Of a stretch of 64,000 nucleotides of DNA, positions 60,487-64,000 are shown in pieces (the first letter of the stretch is position 1; every line of letters begins with the position of its first letter). Under the pieces are notes generated by a model. It worked only from the letters and a program-made list of their open reading frames with translations. It was not told the origin of the DNA and searched no databases. The DNA comes from Straminergon stramineum (Eukaryota; Streptophyta; Bryopsida; Hypnales; Calliergonaceae). The DNA lies in contig OY987269.1 in NCBI GenBank assembly GCA_963920665.1, forward strand, positions 20,958,501 to 21,022,500. Direction: 5' to 3'. Made by a program: the position numbers and the translations under genes.

Positions 60487-62907
60487 GCCACAGAATGTCT
60501 TCAAAAGTGTCTTAAACCACTTGCCAAGGGTATCTTACTTTAAAAGTCTCACAATTTGTCATAATATGCATGAAAGATTTTCATATTATTTTTATGCATT
60601 CTATTTTTTTATATTGTAAATCTTTTTTATTTTATTTTACATTATTTTGTCTTTGTACTTGTTATCATACAATTTTAATGTAATATGTACATGTAAATCA
60701 TATTGTGATTTGCTACATTCCCACGCTAGTGAAAAATCTTAATAGAATACAATACAAATGGCAATTGTTTTATTTTCTCATAGTCCATGTCTTCACATTT
60801 CCACCTCCATCCTACTCTTGATCACAAATATTCTAATAGCCTACAATAGTTTCAATTCCAATCCTACATGCAAAATCTAACACACCAGTCCAACACAAAA
60901 GAAATTTGACTTTAGTTAACCTCAACTTCATTGAAACACAAATTTTGAGATAATTATTACCGTAGAGCAACAATAGAAGCTTGCAACAAAAAGGAAACCT
61001 AAAAACTAGCACCCCATTACTACTACCAATGCAAAATTCAAAGATTAACCTTTAAAGGATGTTGAGACCGAAAAGTGGTCAATGGATGACATCATTGTAC
61101 ACTGTAGAAACAAAGAATGCACCTATTGGTCCAATAATTGGAGTAGTTTTGGTGACTACCGTAGTCATGACGACCACATTGCATAAGGATTAAACTCAAA
61201 ATATCCTCCCAAATGTGTGTGAATTGACAATGGGAAAGTTAGTAACAACAAGAAGTATGGTAGGCACCCCTAACTGCGCCAGTGACCTGAAACTACCATC
61301 TTCATTCTATGTACATCTCTCAAATCAATTATGTACCTATGTGGAAGAAATGCTTTTAAAACCAAACTTTGTTCCTTCATAACTTTTGCATACAAAACCC
61401 AAATGTCACGTTCTTTGATGCGTGGGTACCTCCTTTCACTTCCCAATAAGAAAAGATAAAAAATTGAACAATCTAATGATAGTAATTAGACATAGTAGCA
61501 ATTAGTGGTGATTTTGGGGGTACCCACCTTATAAACTTGCATAACTCCTTTGCATATATCTCCTTTAGATCCCATTGCCAAATATTTTTGTCTTTTCATT
61601 TCAATAGGTCATTATAATGAATTATATTCCTCTAGATCAAAATATTCTTTTTAGATTTTAGTTTAGGAGCTTTGACATTTAATTTTGGTCATATGTGCTA
61701 AAAATGAAAAAAAATGTTTGTTCCCTCATGTATAGGATTTGAAAATGAACATTTAAGAAATGTTAAGAAACTTTTAGAAACTTTAATAATGGTCAAGAGT
61801 AGCGATTTCAAGAAAATAATGTAATCATATAATTTTAGGCAAGTGATATGACCATTATAGATGTACTTTATGTTAATTTTAGGGTTGTCTAGGGAATCGA
61901 TGGGGCAATTGAGTAGCACACTTCAAGAATTCATAACAAATTCATTATCTTTTTAAAAAAAATTTGAATTGCTATATCAATTTTTTTTACATTTTTTTAA
62001 CAGAAATATAATAATTTTTGTGCATTATTGCATTCCACAAGGGCTAAACATCCATTCTCTCCATTGCAATTTAATATAATAAGCACCTACAATCATCATT
62101 GCCTAAAATGGGACACCAAAATTTGAAATAAAAAGTGACATTAAAACCTAAATATTGATGATGCAAGATGTACACAATCAAAACATGAGAGTCCAAAGAA
62201 ACTTTATACCCATTTTTATTACCCGAACAAACAACGATTTGAAATTTCATAACAAAGTCATCAAATACTATCTTCTAAAGGGGGCTCAAATACTCTTATG
62301 CTTGCCAATAAGATCCAATAGACATACAGTATGTTTAATAATAGTAAGCTTGCTCAGTTGTGATTCGGGGTTCACAGACATTCCCTTCAGAGAGGAAGTC
62401 ATATGTCCACTACAAGTCCTAAAACATTCCAATTTTTTTGGGAAAAATCGAAATTACTGTGAATTTTTTAAGAAAAAAATGAAGAAAATCCATATCAAAT
62501 ACTGTGTACAAAATATACTTGAAAAATATGAAATTTTCACCATAGATGTATATTATAGTGTAGAATAGCATGGTCTAAATCTAAGTTACCAAGTTGTTCT
62601 AAAATTAGAAAATGAACAAACCATGGTTATAGGTCCAAAGTTCATATTGCTATAAAATATTGAATTCATGAATTTTTCAAAATTTCCAATTGGAGTATAA
62701 ATTGCACTTGATAAGCTTCATTTCACTATTTGGACTCGAATTCAAAAAAACTATCATTTTCATGGCTCAAATTCTCATCAAGAGCAAATAGCAAAAATTG
62801 GTCAAAATGCATTGTAAAGGTGATCCGTTTTTTAAGCATCTTCTTCTTTAAGAAAATCAATAATACCATGACAAGAGACTTTGCAATACTATTAACTGAA
62901 AATGTAC
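60487..62907. other. Non-coding AT-rich DNA
   Basis: No gene, RNA or clear repeat recognised. The 137-codon open frame at 62155-62568 has no known motif and a very AT-driven composition. Confidence 0.4.
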
Positions 62908-63298
62908 TTAATCCTTAAACGACGAATTGGTAACCGTGAAAAAAAGCGGGTAATGAATAGTACACATGTTGCCAGTGACTGCAATTGAATTCATTGTTCT
63001 TGTAATGAACATAGACTAGGAAAGCATACATCGTTTGTTGCCCTCATAGAAATTGAAAGAAGGGCAACAATGGCTCTATGACTGTCCATATGAATCTTTG
63101 CGACATTTTCTTGCAATTTGCACCACCTAATAATGAGAATGCACTCAATGACCCTATTTCTGGACTTCCCTGACACAACAGAACTGCATTACCACTTTCA
63201 CGAAAAAAAGATGGATGAAAAAAGCTTTCTTACATCCAACAGGGAGTTTTTTGTCATCCATCGGACACAAAACATTCGTGTCGACATTTAAGGGTTAA
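62908..63298. mobile_element. TTAA-flanked element, 391 bp (ACGACG subfamily, copy 2)
   Basis: Starts TTAATCCTTAAACGACGAAT and ends CATTTAAGGGTTAA. Homologous to 54790-55170 across its length. Non-coding. Confidence 0.65.
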
Positions 63299-64000
63299 GT
63301 ACCCTCCAAATAAAAAAAATTGAATGAAAAGACATTTTTTTCCCATCCTACAATCTCAAGTGAAGTCATCCATCGGACATCGATTACTTAGTGTCTGCAT
63401 TGTCCTTTGAGGGTTAAATCTGGACGCGAGGGAGTAAGGTAGAAGGCTCAAAAAGTGTTCATCTAAGGAAAAACATCCCTCTTTGAAGAATTCTATAATT
63501 GAAAATATTTATTACAGTTTTTTGGTAGGAAAAATGAAGAATACATCAGTGGCAATTTTTTTATCAAAAACTTATGATTGTGCATGAATTAGAAACAATT
63601 TTTCAAAGTGGAAGGGGCGTTGGTCACTCTTTATGCTCATAGGCTCCACCAGTTATCAATGAAAACATGTCTTTCAAAACAGAGTAAGTGAGTCCAGAAA
63701 GTGAGATATACAATGCTTAGGTTGTTCTTGTGAGTCCTTAATGTGTTCACTTGATATCAAAAATGATGCCATGGGCATGTCTACACTCCCCACTAAAAAG
63801 TCTCACAAGTCATTGCTTCACAATTCACTCACCACTCTTAGAAAGAATTTACTATGCTCCATTAATTACATTTCAGATTTTGCTCAAAGTATCTTAGTTA
63901 AGGACTCATTCATGAGTGAAGATTGCACATTCTAGTCACCCCTTTCACTTGATGAGTACTCAAAAATGGTGCACATACGATTGCAATTTATTACCACACA
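63299..64000. other. Non-coding DNA with one more element end
   Basis: CCATCGGACATCGATTAC, then GTCCTTTGAGGGTTAA (ending 63417), repeats the right end of the preceding element, so 63295-63417 is probably a fragment of a further copy. Beyond that nothing is recognised. Confidence 0.45.

Noticed and set aside
62155..62568. 137-codon open frame
   Set aside because: AT-driven composition and no recognisable motif, with no sign of splice-joined neighbours.

Overview
This window reads as nuclear DNA of a land plant with a large, repeat-rich genome. The TIR-NB-LRR-type resistance gene at the left edge, the GT-AG introns (one about 4.5 kb), the plant DNA-transposon families and the low gene density all fit. 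The form of the NB-ARC motifs, especially the MHD block followed by QLRDMGR, suggests a gymnosperm, probably a conifer; that placement is inference. Only one gene looks largely intact. Most other coding sequence is broken and transposon-like.

Layout. 1-3463: 3' part of a resistance gene (end of NB-ARC plus a very regular LRR array of 29 units of 24 aa), followed to about 3990 by decayed, out-of-frame LRR units. 3991-15364: AT-rich DNA with a TTAA-flanked element (5953-6885) and a truncated relative (12254-12676), a 236-bp foldback (11036-11271) and several tandem repeats. 15365-17174: pseudogene with coiled coil and RING-like cysteines, in one frame with eight stops. 18148-21378: hAT-type element with 8-bp target duplications, filled with GC-rich minisatellites. 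22722-26831 (minus): decayed MULE-type transposase with a SWIM zinc finger. 27499 to about 35973 (plus): a divergently transcribed broken partner gene whose third visible part follows a 2.34-kb inserted element (32726-35068) carrying pentatricopeptide-repeat (PPR) gene fragments and minisatellites. Six near-perfect hairpins of about 100-130 bp lie only in the introns of this divergent pair. 35974-39250: a retroelement-like segment with a decayed gag-like frame. 39250-45175: non-coding repeats, including two adjacent 1.4-1.5 kb direct repeats. 45200-64000: no gene seen; the DNA is dominated by several families of non-autonomous elements ending in TTAA-CCCCTAAA, plus two small MITEs.

How the parts relate. 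The four broken reading frames stay in frame over kilobases and are interrupted almost only by TAG and TGA, as expected for transposon-like sequence silenced by cytosine methylation and decaying by C-to-T change. The resistance gene is different: its array is homogenised, and variation between units is concentrated in two adjacent residues of the predicted ligand-facing strand. The features most worth follow-up are the intronic hairpin family, the LRR array and the TTAA-flanked element families.
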